Translations under genes and position numbers: made by a program
Notes under the pieces: model-generated
The model's database searches: none
What the model was told of the DNA's origin: nothing
What the model saw: only the letters and a program-made list of their open reading frames with translations
Shown: positions 1 to 7,904 of the stretch, piece by piece
Layout: every line of letters begins with the position of its first letter
Numbering within the stretch: the first letter of the stretch is position 1
Assembly (NCBI GenBank): GCA_004028745.1
Contig: RAZP01000029.1
Coordinates: 1 to 64,000 of the forward strand
Direction of reading: 5' to 3'
Source of the DNA: Prosthecochloris sp.
GTDB lineage: Bacteria; Bacteroidota; Chlorobiia; Chlorobiales; Chlorobiaceae
DNA length: 64,000 bases

Positions 1-424
1 CAGGACGCTCTTTGCAACTCATTATCATGAGCTCGCCGAACTAGAGGAGCGTTTTGAGACCATCCGCAACTATAATGCAACCGTCGTAGAAACGGCAGAC
101 AAGGTTGTCTTCTTGAGGAAGATTGTAAGAGGGGCTTCCGACAACAGCTATGGCATCGAGGTCGCAAAAATGGCCGGCATGCCGTCTGAGGTTATCAAAA
201 GGGCGAAGGAGATTCTCGCCGGTATGGAAAGAAGGGAGATCGAGTTTCCAGCTGGATCCCGACATGTCGGGATTCAGGAAATGCAAACCCGTCAAATCTA
301 TCTCTTTGAAGAGGAGGAAAGGAAGCTGAAGCAGGCAATCGATGCTATCGATATCAATCGTCTTACACCGATCGAGGCGCTTTGTGAGCTGAAGAAGCTC
401 CAGGACCTCGCGGGAGGGCAATGA
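1..424 (+). CDS. mutS: DNA mismatch repair protein MutS, C-terminal part (5' end outside window)
   Basis: The open frame enters from the left edge in frame with base 2 and stops at 422-424. It reads through the end of the MutS ATPase domain: the conserved TLFATHYHEL segment comes first, followed by the switch-like RGASDNSYGIEVAKMAG motif and the helical tail. MutS recognises mismatches and uses ATP binding to recruit MutL. Only about the last 140 residues are here. An 18-bp perfect palindrome built on CCCGACATGTCGGG lies inside the coding region at 256-273, where it encodes part of the variable tail, so it may be a repeat insertion that was tolerated. The family assignment is firm. Confidence 0.95.
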   Translation, partial: RTLFATHYHELAELEERFETIRNYNATVVETADKVVFLRKIVRGASDNSYGIEVAKMAGMPSEVIKRAKEILAGMERREIEFPAGSRHVGIQEMQTRQIYLFEEEERKLKQAIDAIDINRLTPIEALCELKKLQDLAGGQ

Positions 425-742
425 GCCGGAAGAAGTAAGAAGCCGGCGGTCATAAATGTCAATAGGGGCGAAAAGGAATCAGTAGGCAGTCTTCAGTTAG
501 CAGTGGGTAGGGACGAAATATCTTTCGCCTGTATGAGTCTATAGAGCCGAACACAAAATATGGCAAGCTTTTTTTTACTTTTTACTTTTGAATTTTGACT
601 TTCTCTCGTACTCAGCGAAGCGGTACTCGTAATCGAAAAGTGCAGGGGCGTTCCCGACTTGTCGAGAGTGCGCCTGTGCAATTTGAAAGATATTTCACGG
701 GGCAAGCCCGAAGGTGATGAAAGAAAATGGAGTTATGCCAGG
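425..742. other. Intergenic region made of dispersed repeat tracts
   Basis: No convincing gene lies between mutS and the next start. The stretch contains tracts that recur in this window: CAGTCTTCAGTTAGCAGT near 487-504 (related to about 51872-51900), the segment at 605-636, which is repeated inverted near 62660-62694, a half CCCGACTTGTCG palindrome near 653-664, and TTTCACGGGGCAAGCCCGA near 692-711, which resembles one arm of the hairpin at 20782-20803. A weak coding frame from TTG 659 runs through these repeats into the radical SAM gene and is not believed. Confidence 0.6.
605..636 (+). repeat. Dispersed repeat, TCGTACTCAGCGAAGCGG type
   Basis: The segment starting TCGTACTCAGCGAAGCGG and ending TACTCGTAATCG is matched almost base for base, in inverted orientation, at 62653-62694. 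Its right half, (A)CTCGTAATCG(TAATCG)AAAA, also appears near 18768-18790 and 51921-51945. It has no coding sense and lies only between genes. Confidence 0.7.
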
Positions 743-2164
743 ATGGATAAACTTTCAGTGCTGCTTGTTTTTGTGCCTGCCGACAGCGGCGTTGACGGTC
801 CTTCGCTTCTTGGGGAATCAGATCGTTCCGGGTTTCTGCAAAATTTAAAAGACGGTATCCTGAAGAGTGTCATTAAACGGGCACAGTTTGCTATTCCTCC
901 TCTTTCCCTAATGATTTTGAGCTCGGTTGACGAACCCGGAATTGAGCACCATATTTGTGACCTTCGTTTTGAAACATTTCCTGTTGACAGGCAGTGGGAT
1001 CTGGTAGGGATCAGTGTCCAGACGGGAGCTGTCAAGCCGGCTTTTGAGCTATCAGCTCTTCTGCGGGCAAGAGGTTTCAAGGTTGTTCTGGGTGGTCCAT
1101 ACGTGACTGTTTTTCCTGAGCGCTGCCGTGCTCATGGAGATGTGCTTGTCATCGGTGAGGCTGATGAAATATGGAAAGAGGTACTTGTGGATCTCAGGCA
1201 AGGGAGGTTACAGAAAGAGTATCGAGTCGAAGAGTTGCCTGATCTTTCCCATGGTTACAGCGTTACCAAAGATGTTCTCGATTTGCGACACTATTTCACG
1301 ACTAATGTCGTGCAGACTACCCGCGGTTGTCCTTACAGTTGTGATTTCTGCAATGTTCATGTTCTGAACGGTCACAGGGTACGGCATCGGAATATCCCTG
1401 AAGTGGTTCGGGAGGTTGAAGGGTTTCTCAAAAATGACCGGAGAATTTTCTTTTTTCTTGATGATACGGTCAATGCAGATGAAGAGTACGCTGAAAGACT
1501 TTTTCGTGAACTGATTCCTTTCAATATCACCTGGGTCGGTCAGGCGACAACCAAACTTGGCGAGAACGGGCGTTTGCTCGATGCTTTTGCAAAATCCGGT
1601 TGCGGTGCCTTGCTTGTTGGCATCGAAAGTCTTGCCGAAGAAAGCAACAGGGCTCACCACAAGTTTCATAATCCTGTTGACCGCCAGGTGGCATGCATAC
1701 GCAGCATCCGTAGTGCCGGGATATGTGTCTATGGCAGTTTTATTTATGGTCTTGATGAGGATACCATTGCACAGGCTGAGTCGATTGAGGCGTTTCTGGA
1801 TGACACAGGAATAGATGTGCCGGGAATAAACCTGTTACGGCCTATTCCGGGGACAGAAGTGTTCCGCCGTCTGGCGGATGAGGGGAGGCTGCTGCATGAC
1901 CGGAACGATCATGATTCATTCAGGTTTTCCTGGGGGCAGGAAATGCTTTACCGTCCTAAAAAAATTCCTCTTGAGGAGTTTATTCCAAGCTACACCGCTT
2001 TGACGAAAAAGGTTTTTTCGGTAAGGAACGCTTTCAGGAGAGCTGCCAATGCCCCTACGCTCAGAAGTGCCGTCCTGATGTTTAATCTTTTCTACGTGCA
2101 CATGTACAACCTTTCCCGGAAGGATCTTTCACGTCAGATGCAAGAGTTGGCGAAAGGCAGGTAA
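743..2164 (+). CDS. B12-binding radical SAM protein (BchE/BchQ/BchR-like superfamily)
   Basis: The product is 473 residues from ATG 743, with GGAG about ten bases upstream. A frame from TTG 659 is longer but runs through dispersed repeats. The N-terminal half looks like a cobalamin-binding Rossmann domain (the GGPYVTVFPE and VIGEADE segments), followed by a radical SAM core with the iron-sulfur motif C196-x3-C200-x2-C203. Enzymes of this class carry out anaerobic cyclisations or methylations, and green sulfur bacteria use several for bacteriochlorophyll synthesis (BchE, BchQ, BchR). Proximity to fmoA makes a pigment role plausible, but the substrate cannot be read from the sequence, so no symbol is given. 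Confidence 0.85.
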   Translation: MDKLSVLLVFVPADSGVDGPSLLGESDRSGFLQNLKDGILKSVIKRAQFAIPPLSLMILSSVDEPGIEHHICDLRFETFPVDRQWDLVGISVQTGAVKPAFELSALLRARGFKVVLGGPYVTVFPERCRAHGDVLVIGEADEIWKEVLVDLRQGRLQKEYRVEELPDLSHGYSVTKDVLDLRHYFTTNVVQTTRGCPYSCDFCNVHVLNGHRVRHRNIPEVVREVEGFLKNDRRIFFFLDDTVNADEEYAERLFRELIPFNITWVGQATTKLGENGRLLDAFAKSGCGALLVGIESLAEESNRAHHKFHNPVDRQVACIRSIRSAGICVYGSFIYGLDEDTIAQAESIEAFLDDTGIDVPGINLLRPIPGTEVFRRLADEGRLLHDRNDHDSFRFSWGQEMLYRPKKIPLEEFIPSYTALTKKVFSVRNAFRRAANAPTLRSAVLMFNLFYVHMYNLSRKDLSRQMQELAKGR

Positions 2165-2286
2165 AAAAGCAAAAGTTAAAATGGGGGAGAGATAAGAAAA
2201 GAAGGGAGACTGCTTTTGGTCTTTTTAGACCTTTAAGTCATTTTTGCCCGTTGTCTTTTTTGTGTTAATTCGTGGGCCAGAACAAT

Positions 2287-4044
2287 TCAATTGATTGATT
2301 GGATCTCATCCTCAAGCAACTGCTGGTTGTAAAGGTCGGCATAGATACTCTCTTTGGCAAGCAGTTCTTCATGTGATCCTGTTTCCGCTATCCTGCCGTT
2401 TTTCAGCACGATAATACGGTCGCAATTTTTAACAGTCGAAATCCTATGACTGATAAGCAGGAGGGTTGTTGCCGGAAGTTTTTCAAGCAAGGCTTCGAAG
2501 ATCCCGGCTTCGGTGCCGGTATCCACTGCAGAAAGTGCGTCATCGAGAATAAGGATTTTTGGTTTCCATGCAAGTGCTCTTGCAATACAAGTCCGCTGCT
2601 TCTGTCCCCCTGAAAGATTGATGCCTTTTTCTCCCAGCATGGTTTCAAAACCATCCGGAAAATCCATGATATCAGCGTAAATGTTTGCGATCCGGCTTGC
2701 TTCGATAATCAGCTCAAGACGCTCCGAGTCTGTCGCAACGCCATAATCGATGTTGTTTGCTATGGTATCCGAGAATACAAAATTTGTCTGAGGAACAAAT
2801 CCTATATGCTGACGGAGATCGGCAAGCGGTATTGTTCTTATGTCTTTCCCATCGAGTAGAACCGAACCAGCTTGAGAATCATAGAGGCGCGGAATAAGGT
2901 TAACCAGCGAGGTTTTTCCTGAACCGGTTGCACCGACAATGGCTACTTTGCTGCCAGGCTCAACGGTAAACGAGATGTCGGAAAGAACATTTGTTTGTTC
3001 ATTAACCGGATAATGGAACGAAACACTCCTGAATTCGATTTTACCCTGGATGTCTTTTGAAAGGTTTTCTACAGCAAGATCATCGGTTATATCGGGTGCG
3101 GCATCGAAAATTTCATTCAACCGGGTTTGTGCGGAAGAGGCTTTCTGTATGATGTTGGTAACCCATCCGATGGAAATAATCGGCCAGCTGAGCATGCTGA
3201 CATAAATGATAAACTGTGCGATGTCTCCGATGGTCATAGTCCCTTTCACAACATTGATGCCCCCTGCCCATATAACAGGGATGAGGGAAAGTGCAAGCAA
3301 GGCGGTCAGGATGGCAAAAAACAAAGCCTGTAATTTTCCAAGTGAGATGTTTTTATTGTAATAGTCCTCATTGAGTTTTTGGAATCGGTCGGTTTCATAG
3401 GCTTCCCGCGTGTAGTTCCTAATTATGCGGATGCCCGATATGTTTTCCTGCAGCAGTGCTGTAATGTCCGCATAGCTTTCCTGTATGCTTTTTGTGTGTT
3501 TCTGGATCGACCTACCGATCCTGTAGACTGAATAACTGAAAAAAGGTGCAGGAAGAAGGGCGAGTAGCGTCAGCCATGGTGAAATAGTGAGCATGGCGAT
3601 GATTGCAAAAAAGAGACGAAAAAAAGTGTTGATGGAATACATGATCCCCGGCCCGAGAAAATCCCTGACGGCGTTGAGGTCATTCGTGCCGCGTGCTATC
3701 AGTTCGCCGGTACTGGTTTTGTTGTAGAACTCCCTGGAAAGCGTTTGCAGATGCGCATAGTAGTCATTTTTAAGGTCGAACTCGATAATGCGTGAAGCTA
3801 CGATAATGTTCTGGCGAACCAGAAAGAGAAAAAGACTCCCAAGAGCGGCAAACGCAATATATAAGCCAATATTGGACAGGATTTCCGACATAATGAACTC
3901 TCTTTCCATTACGTCGATGGCGTTACCGATGAAACGGGGAGCGGATACTGCAAAAATGTTCGTGAGAATGATACAAACGAAACCGTACAGCAGTTTGCGC
4001 TTGTATCTATAGAGGTATTTTTTCAGACGCAATAAATTTTTCAT
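2287..4044 (-). CDS. ABC exporter, fused membrane and ATPase domains (MsbA/MdlB type)
   Basis: This 585-residue half-transporter has an N-terminal six-helix exporter domain (about residues 1-310) and a C-terminal nucleotide-binding domain. Walker A reads GATGSGKTS, the signature is LSGGQKQR, and Walker B ends LILDDALSAVD, with the switch His in LISHR. Such proteins dimerise in the inner membrane and flip lipids or export drugs or peptides. The single-gene layout suggests a homodimer. The gene stands alone, divergent from the MerR gene at 4151 with about 100 bp between them; MerR control is possible but unproven. Substrate unknown. Confidence 0.9.
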   Translation of the reverse strand: MKNLLRLKKYLYRYKRKLLYGFVCIILTNIFAVSAPRFIGNAIDVMEREFIMSEILSNIGLYIAFAALGSLFLFLVRQNIIVASRIIEFDLKNDYYAHLQTLSREFYNKTSTGELIARGTNDLNAVRDFLGPGIMYSINTFFRLFFAIIAMLTISPWLTLLALLPAPFFSYSVYRIGRSIQKHTKSIQESYADITALLQENISGIRIIRNYTREAYETDRFQKLNEDYYNKNISLGKLQALFFAILTALLALSLIPVIWAGGINVVKGTMTIGDIAQFIIYVSMLSWPIISIGWVTNIIQKASSAQTRLNEIFDAAPDITDDLAVENLSKDIQGKIEFRSVSFHYPVNEQTNVLSDISFTVEPGSKVAIVGATGSGKTSLVNLIPRLYDSQAGSVLLDGKDIRTIPLADLRQHIGFVPQTNFVFSDTIANNIDYGVATDSERLELIIEASRIANIYADIMDFPDGFETMLGEKGINLSGGQKQRTCIARALAWKPKILILDDALSAVDTGTEAGIFEALLEKLPATTLLLISHRISTVKNCDRIIVLKNGRIAETGSHEELLAKESIYADLYNQQLLEDEIQSIN

Positions 4045-4150
4045 CGCTCATGTTTTTGATCTCACGGATGTAATGTATAATAAGAGAAGATAAAAGCCTA
4101 AAGGCTCCGGGAAACGCTTTCCGAGATCGCAAATTTCATAGTGAACAATT

Positions 4151-4552
4151 ATGCCTTTTGAGTCGAACAAGAGTTATTATTCCATAGGAGAGGTAAGCAA
4201 GATTACTGGGGTTCCCGCTTATCTTTTGAGATACTGGGAAAGGTTTTTCAATGAACTGAATCCCGGCAGAGACACAAGGGACAACAGAAGATATACAAAC
4301 AAGGACATTGCGATGGTCCTTACTATCAAGGAGCTTGTCTATGAGAAGGGTTACAAACTGGAAAAGGCTTCAGAGATGGTGAAAGGAGGGACGGCTGATG
4401 CTGATTCGGACGAAAGGACCGAGGAAATTCTAAAACTGCGCAAACAGATAGGGAAGGAAAAAAAGAATCATGCCATAGCCCATCAGCGCAGGAGAGAACT
4501 TCTTCAAGATATCAAAGGAGAAATCGAGGAGATCCTGCGGATGATGGGGTAG
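4151..4552 (+). CDS. MerR-family transcriptional regulator
   Basis: This 133-residue protein has the MerR winged-helix signature at its N-terminus (YYSIGEVSKITGVPAYLLRYWE, about residues 9-30), then the second DNA-contacting helix and a charged coiled-coil end (about 95-130, rich in Lys and Glu). No cysteine-based metal site is seen, so it resembles the short HspR/MlrA-like regulators that use a dimer coiled coil more than metal sensors. It diverges from the ABC exporter and converges on fmoA, sharing the terminator at 4564-4590. Its target is unknown; the exporter and its own promoter are the nearest candidates. Confidence 0.88.
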   Translation: MPFESNKSYYSIGEVSKITGVPAYLLRYWERFFNELNPGRDTRDNRRYTNKDIAMVLTIKELVYEKGYKLEKASEMVKGGTADADSDERTEEILKLRKQIGKEKKNHAIAHQRRRELLQDIKGEIEEILRMMG

Positions 4553-4563
4553 GGACGAAATAA

Positions 4564-4590
4564 AAAAGCCGGCAATTACCGCCGGCTTTT
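4564..4590. terminator. Bidirectional intrinsic terminator between the MerR gene and fmoA
   Basis: A perfect 10-bp stem, AAAAGCCGGC paired with GCCGGCTTTT, encloses a 7-base loop. It has an A tract on the left and a T tract on the right, so it can end transcription from both convergent genes. Confidence 0.92.
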
Positions 4591-4611
4591 GATGTTATGC
4601 TCTGAATGGAC

Positions 4612-5715
4612 TTACTGTGCGTACAGTACTTCAAACTGTGCGGTTCCGCCTTTACAGACATGCTCTACCCACCGGGCGTAGGCACCGCCGCTCCAGCGGT
4701 ACTCTTCAAGGTTCTGAGAACGGAACTGCGGGGCAGAGTAACGGATTTTGTAGCCTTTTGGCAAAACGACTTTCAGTTGAGCGTCAACGGTAAAGTCGTT
4801 GAATTTTCCAACCATACCATGGTGAACGAGAGGGATAAGCGGATGGTTGAGAACTCTGCGAAGACCGCCGCCTGCATCACGTGAAACGCCGGGGAGATTT
4901 CCATCGACCTTGACTTCAATACCCTGTGAGTCGGAGCGGAAGCTGCCTGCAATAGAGGCAGGTTTGTTAAGCTGTTCTACCGGGAAAAGCTCGGTCCAAC
5001 GGGAAATGGAATCAACAATACCGGAACCGGCATGAGAGAATTTCCATCGTGTAACACCAACAGGGCCTTTTTCGCCGCTTTGAACACCAGAGCTGTTTAC
5101 CTGGATAGGTGAAATTCGCTGTCCACCTTCATTGATAGCCGTGAATGCAGGACCAATGAACCAAAATTCCCTGATCCAGTCGTTGAAGTTCGCGCCACCA
5201 CCTGATATCGACCGCTGGAACCCTTCCCAAGTGTCGATAAGATCGTTGTTTTCCAGAGGCACTTTCATGAGAATATCATGGAACTGACGTCCCTGCTGGT
5301 AGATAGGGTTCGGAACGTTCCTGCGTACAGCATCGGAACGGTAATAGTACATGTTGACTACCGAACCTTCAAAAGAGAAAGAATGTGAAAAATCACCTAC
5401 TGAAAGTTTTCCTTCACCAACAGCGATTCTTCTGTCTTTGGTTTCATTGGCAATATCGACCTCAACATTAAGCGTGTTTTTTGTGCTGTCGACAATTGAT
5501 TCGATTGCGGTGGTGAAGCGCACCGTCCCTTTCTGGGCATCAAGAGGCTTTGCGTCGATCTTGATGTTGCAATCGGCCGGTAGCAAGGGAAGAGCTGCAG
5601 GTGCATTTACTTTTGCACGACCTTTTACTTGTCCCCAAGAGCTTGAACCACCCTCGAGAATAATCTCGTAATCAGCATGGGCGGTTGTGGTGTCTTTAGT
5701 GCCGAATAGAGCCAT
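4612..5715 (-). CDS. fmoA: Fenna-Matthews-Olson bacteriochlorophyll a antenna protein
   Basis: The 367-residue product matches the family length and begins MALFGTKDTTTAHADYEI. FMO trimers carry bacteriochlorophyll a and pass excitation from the chlorosome baseplate to the type I reaction centre on the cytoplasmic face of the membrane. The histidine ligands of the crystal structures are all present: H111, H146, H291, H298 and H299 counting the start Met, one above mature numbering, with the last three in NHPLIPLVHH. AAAGGAG lies about eight bases before the ATG. The gene is monocistronic, ended by the shared hairpin at 4564-4590. FMO is found mainly in Chlorobi and chloroacidobacteria, which fixes the lineage. 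Confidence 0.99.
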   Translation of the reverse strand: MALFGTKDTTTAHADYEIILEGGSSSWGQVKGRAKVNAPAALPLLPADCNIKIDAKPLDAQKGTVRFTTAIESIVDSTKNTLNVEVDIANETKDRRIAVGEGKLSVGDFSHSFSFEGSVVNMYYYRSDAVRRNVPNPIYQQGRQFHDILMKVPLENNDLIDTWEGFQRSISGGGANFNDWIREFWFIGPAFTAINEGGQRISPIQVNSSGVQSGEKGPVGVTRWKFSHAGSGIVDSISRWTELFPVEQLNKPASIAGSFRSDSQGIEVKVDGNLPGVSRDAGGGLRRVLNHPLIPLVHHGMVGKFNDFTVDAQLKVVLPKGYKIRYSAPQFRSQNLEEYRWSGGAYARWVEHVCKGGTAQFEVLYAQ

Positions 5716-5993
5716 AGTGAATCTCCTTTTTGGTGGCGTTGAGAAATTTTTCAGCAGGAAATTTTTTGCTGGTAATTCCTGTTAAATAACAGATTGAAAC
5801 AAATTTAAAGAATAAAAATAAATAAATAAAGGAAAATATACCTCTTTAATCCCTTTCCAGCCAGCTGTTTTTACTTTCGCTTCCATCCGGGTTACCTGCA
5901 ACTGTTTTTCAGACATCAGAAAAATTGTGCCATTGTTTCGTTCATTCGCGGTTTGTTCCGGGTTTTTGCTATTTTTGATCCGGTTTGTGTTGA
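5716..5993 (-). promoter_or_regulatory. fmoA leader and promoter region, shared with lnt
   Basis: This 278-bp divergent region separates fmoA from lnt. Its fmoA-proximal half is A+T rich, and on the minus strand a TATATT-like box near 5836 could be a -10 element, but no convincing -35 box was found. AAAGGAG just before fmoA is a strong ribosome site. The call rests mainly on position. Confidence 0.4.
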
Positions 5994-7634
5994 ATGACTA
6001 TCCAAATCCACATGTTACGATTTCCTCATGCAAGGGAGAGCTTCTCCGGTTATGGCTGGTCTGTGTTGAGCGGAGTGCTGTTGGGGATCTCGTTTCCTAC
6101 ATACCCCTTTATTAGGTTTGAATTGCTTGCCTGGGTTGCTCTGGTTCCGCTATTGATCTCTTTGCGCAATGATTTTTCTTTCCGGAATTTTTTCGGCCGC
6201 GTCTACTCTGCAATGTTGATCTTTTGCGCAATCAGTCTCTGGTGGGTTTCTTTGGCAACACTGCCGGGAGGACTGCTTACTGTTTTTGTGCAGGCTTTCT
6301 GTTCAACGTTTCCCCTGCTGCTTTTTTTTGTGTTGAAAAAATGCCGCGGTTACCGTTTCGCTCTTTTCAGCCTGCCTTTCATATGGGTTGCCTGGGAGTG
6401 GCTCTATATTGGCCAGGACCTCTCTTTCGGTTGGCTGGTTTTCGGTAATTCACAAGCTTTGCTCAACCCGATGATTCAATATGCTGACATTTCCGGTGTG
6501 TGGGGAGTGAGTTTCTGGCTCATGTTTTTCAATGTAATAGCAGCCGATGCCTGGTTGAGATTTAAGGCTCGGAAAAAAGTGCTTGTACATTTGGCACTTA
6601 TGGCAGCGATGGTGGTTCTTCCCCTTGGATATTCCGCTGTGGTATTTGCCGATCAGGAGTTGCAAAAGGCCCGTCCAACGGTAAAAGTTTCTCTTATCCA
6701 GCCGAACATCGACCCGTTTGAAAAATGGCAGAAGTATTCCAGTCAGGATATCATGCTTATCTACTTCAGCATGACGGACAGGGTGGTGTCAGAAAGCAGG
6801 CCGGACCTTATTCTCTGGCCTGAAACCGCAATACCGTTCTATATTCTCGATGAAAGGAACCGCGCCTATTACGAAGTGTTGCAATCGAGAATAAAGCAGT
6901 GGGGAGGAGCCCTTCTCAGTGGCTATTCCGATATTGTGTACTATTCTGATGCTGAGGTGGCGGGAGAGGAATATCTCTACAAGTTTGACCCTGACGAAGA
7001 GCGGTATTACCAGACATTCAACGCATCGATGCTGGTTGGTACGGGAGAAAACGACCCGCAGGTCTATCGCAAAATGAAATTGGTGCCTTTTGCGGAGCGT
7101 GTACCTTACATGGAATATGCTCCCTGGCTGGATAATTTTACTCTCTCTCTTGCAGGCATAAGCAGTTGGGGAAAAGGCGCTGACAAGACGATTATGAGGT
7201 TCACCATGGTCTCGGGAGAGACAATAAAAACTTCGAATGTCATCTGTTATGAATCTATTTTTCCGGGTCTTGTTGCCGAGTTCGTGAACAGGGGAGCCGA
7301 ATTTCTCACGGTTGTCACGAATGACGGTTGGTATGAAAAATCATACGGGCCGTATCAACATGCAGCTATTGCAAGATTTCGATGTATCGAAAACCGGCGG
7401 TCGCTGGCTCGTTGTGCAAATACCGGGGTTTCGCAGTTTATTGACAAGTACGGACATGTTTATGCTGATATCCCTTGGTGGGAAAGGAAAACTCTCACCG
7501 CTGATGTGGAAAGAAACGATATGCTGACTTTTTATACGCGCCACCCCAATCTTGTGCCACAAACCGCTACGGCTCTCTCGGGGGTTTTGATACTGGTTGC
7601 TTTTGTCGGTAGGCACAGGCGTATTCGTCAATAG
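5994..7634 (+). CDS. lnt: Apolipoprotein N-acyltransferase
   Basis: The product has 546 residues: a hydrophobic N-terminal membrane region (about 1-225) and a periplasmic nitrilase-fold domain. Lnt transfers a third acyl chain from phospholipid to the N-terminal Cys of lipoproteins. The catalytic triad is readable: E277 in WPETAIPF, K362 in KMKLVPF and C418 in VICYESIF. WYEKSYGPYQHAAIARFR after it is also typical. A third acyl chain matters for Lol sorting, and LolD is encoded in the same window at 25843-26529. The start ATG 5994 has no strong ribosome site, but ATG 6012 gives nearly the same protein. Confidence 0.96.
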   Translation: MTIQIHMLRFPHARESFSGYGWSVLSGVLLGISFPTYPFIRFELLAWVALVPLLISLRNDFSFRNFFGRVYSAMLIFCAISLWWVSLATLPGGLLTVFVQAFCSTFPLLLFFVLKKCRGYRFALFSLPFIWVAWEWLYIGQDLSFGWLVFGNSQALLNPMIQYADISGVWGVSFWLMFFNVIAADAWLRFKARKKVLVHLALMAAMVVLPLGYSAVVFADQELQKARPTVKVSLIQPNIDPFEKWQKYSSQDIMLIYFSMTDRVVSESRPDLILWPETAIPFYILDERNRAYYEVLQSRIKQWGGALLSGYSDIVYYSDAEVAGEEYLYKFDPDEERYYQTFNASMLVGTGENDPQVYRKMKLVPFAERVPYMEYAPWLDNFTLSLAGISSWGKGADKTIMRFTMVSGETIKTSNVICYESIFPGLVAEFVNRGAEFLTVVTNDGWYEKSYGPYQHAAIARFRCIENRRSLARCANTGVSQFIDKYGHVYADIPWWERKTLTADVERNDMLTFYTRHPNLVPQTATALSGVLILVAFVGRHRRIRQ

Positions 7635-7647
7635 TCATTATTCATTA

Positions 7648-7789
7648 GGGCGCCTCTATTAATTTGTTACGCGACCCGAATACTTCGTTGGGCGGTGCTC
7701 GAAATCCTCATGTACTCTGTGTACACTCCGGTTTCTGTGCTCCGTCCGCCTTGTCTTCAGGTCGCTCACGACAATTAATAGAGGTGCCC
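7648..7789 (+). repeat. Inverted-repeat (MITE-like) element, copy A
   Basis: The 142-bp element opens GGGCGCCTCTATTAATTTGT and closes with the inverse, ACAATTAATAGAGGTGCCC. The interior includes CCCGAATACTTCGTTGGGCGG and a CTCCGTCCGCCTTGTCTTC segment shared with the copy at 32610-32725. It has no open frame of its own. It lies after lnt and directly abuts copy B. Confidence 0.88.
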
Positions 7790-7797
7790 TTTATTCC

Positions 7798-7899
7798 GCG
7801 CTTCAATTGCGTCGTTGAGTGGATGGGAGAGGGTTTCTGCGCTCCGTTCGCCTTGCATCCCGATGGAATCGGGACTCATGACAATTAATAGAGGTGCCC
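7798..7899 (+). repeat. Inverted-repeat element, copy B (left end lost)
   Basis: Only the right end, CATGACAATTAATAGAGGTG, is intact. The interior retains GTTTCTGCGCTCCG and an arm-and-loop TCCCGATGGAATCGGGA (7858-7874). It lies in the same orientation immediately after copy A, which suggests either tandem insertion or a deletion joining two copies. Confidence 0.75.
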
Positions 7900-7904
7900 A
7901 TTAG

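Noticed and set aside
659..742. Upstream TTG start for the radical SAM gene
   Set aside because: The extra 28 residues come from dispersed repeat modules; ATG 743 has GGAG upstream.
2165..2286. Hairpin GGTCT-TTTT-AGACC after the first radical SAM gene
   Set aside because: The stem is only five pairs with a short loop; too weak to call a terminator.
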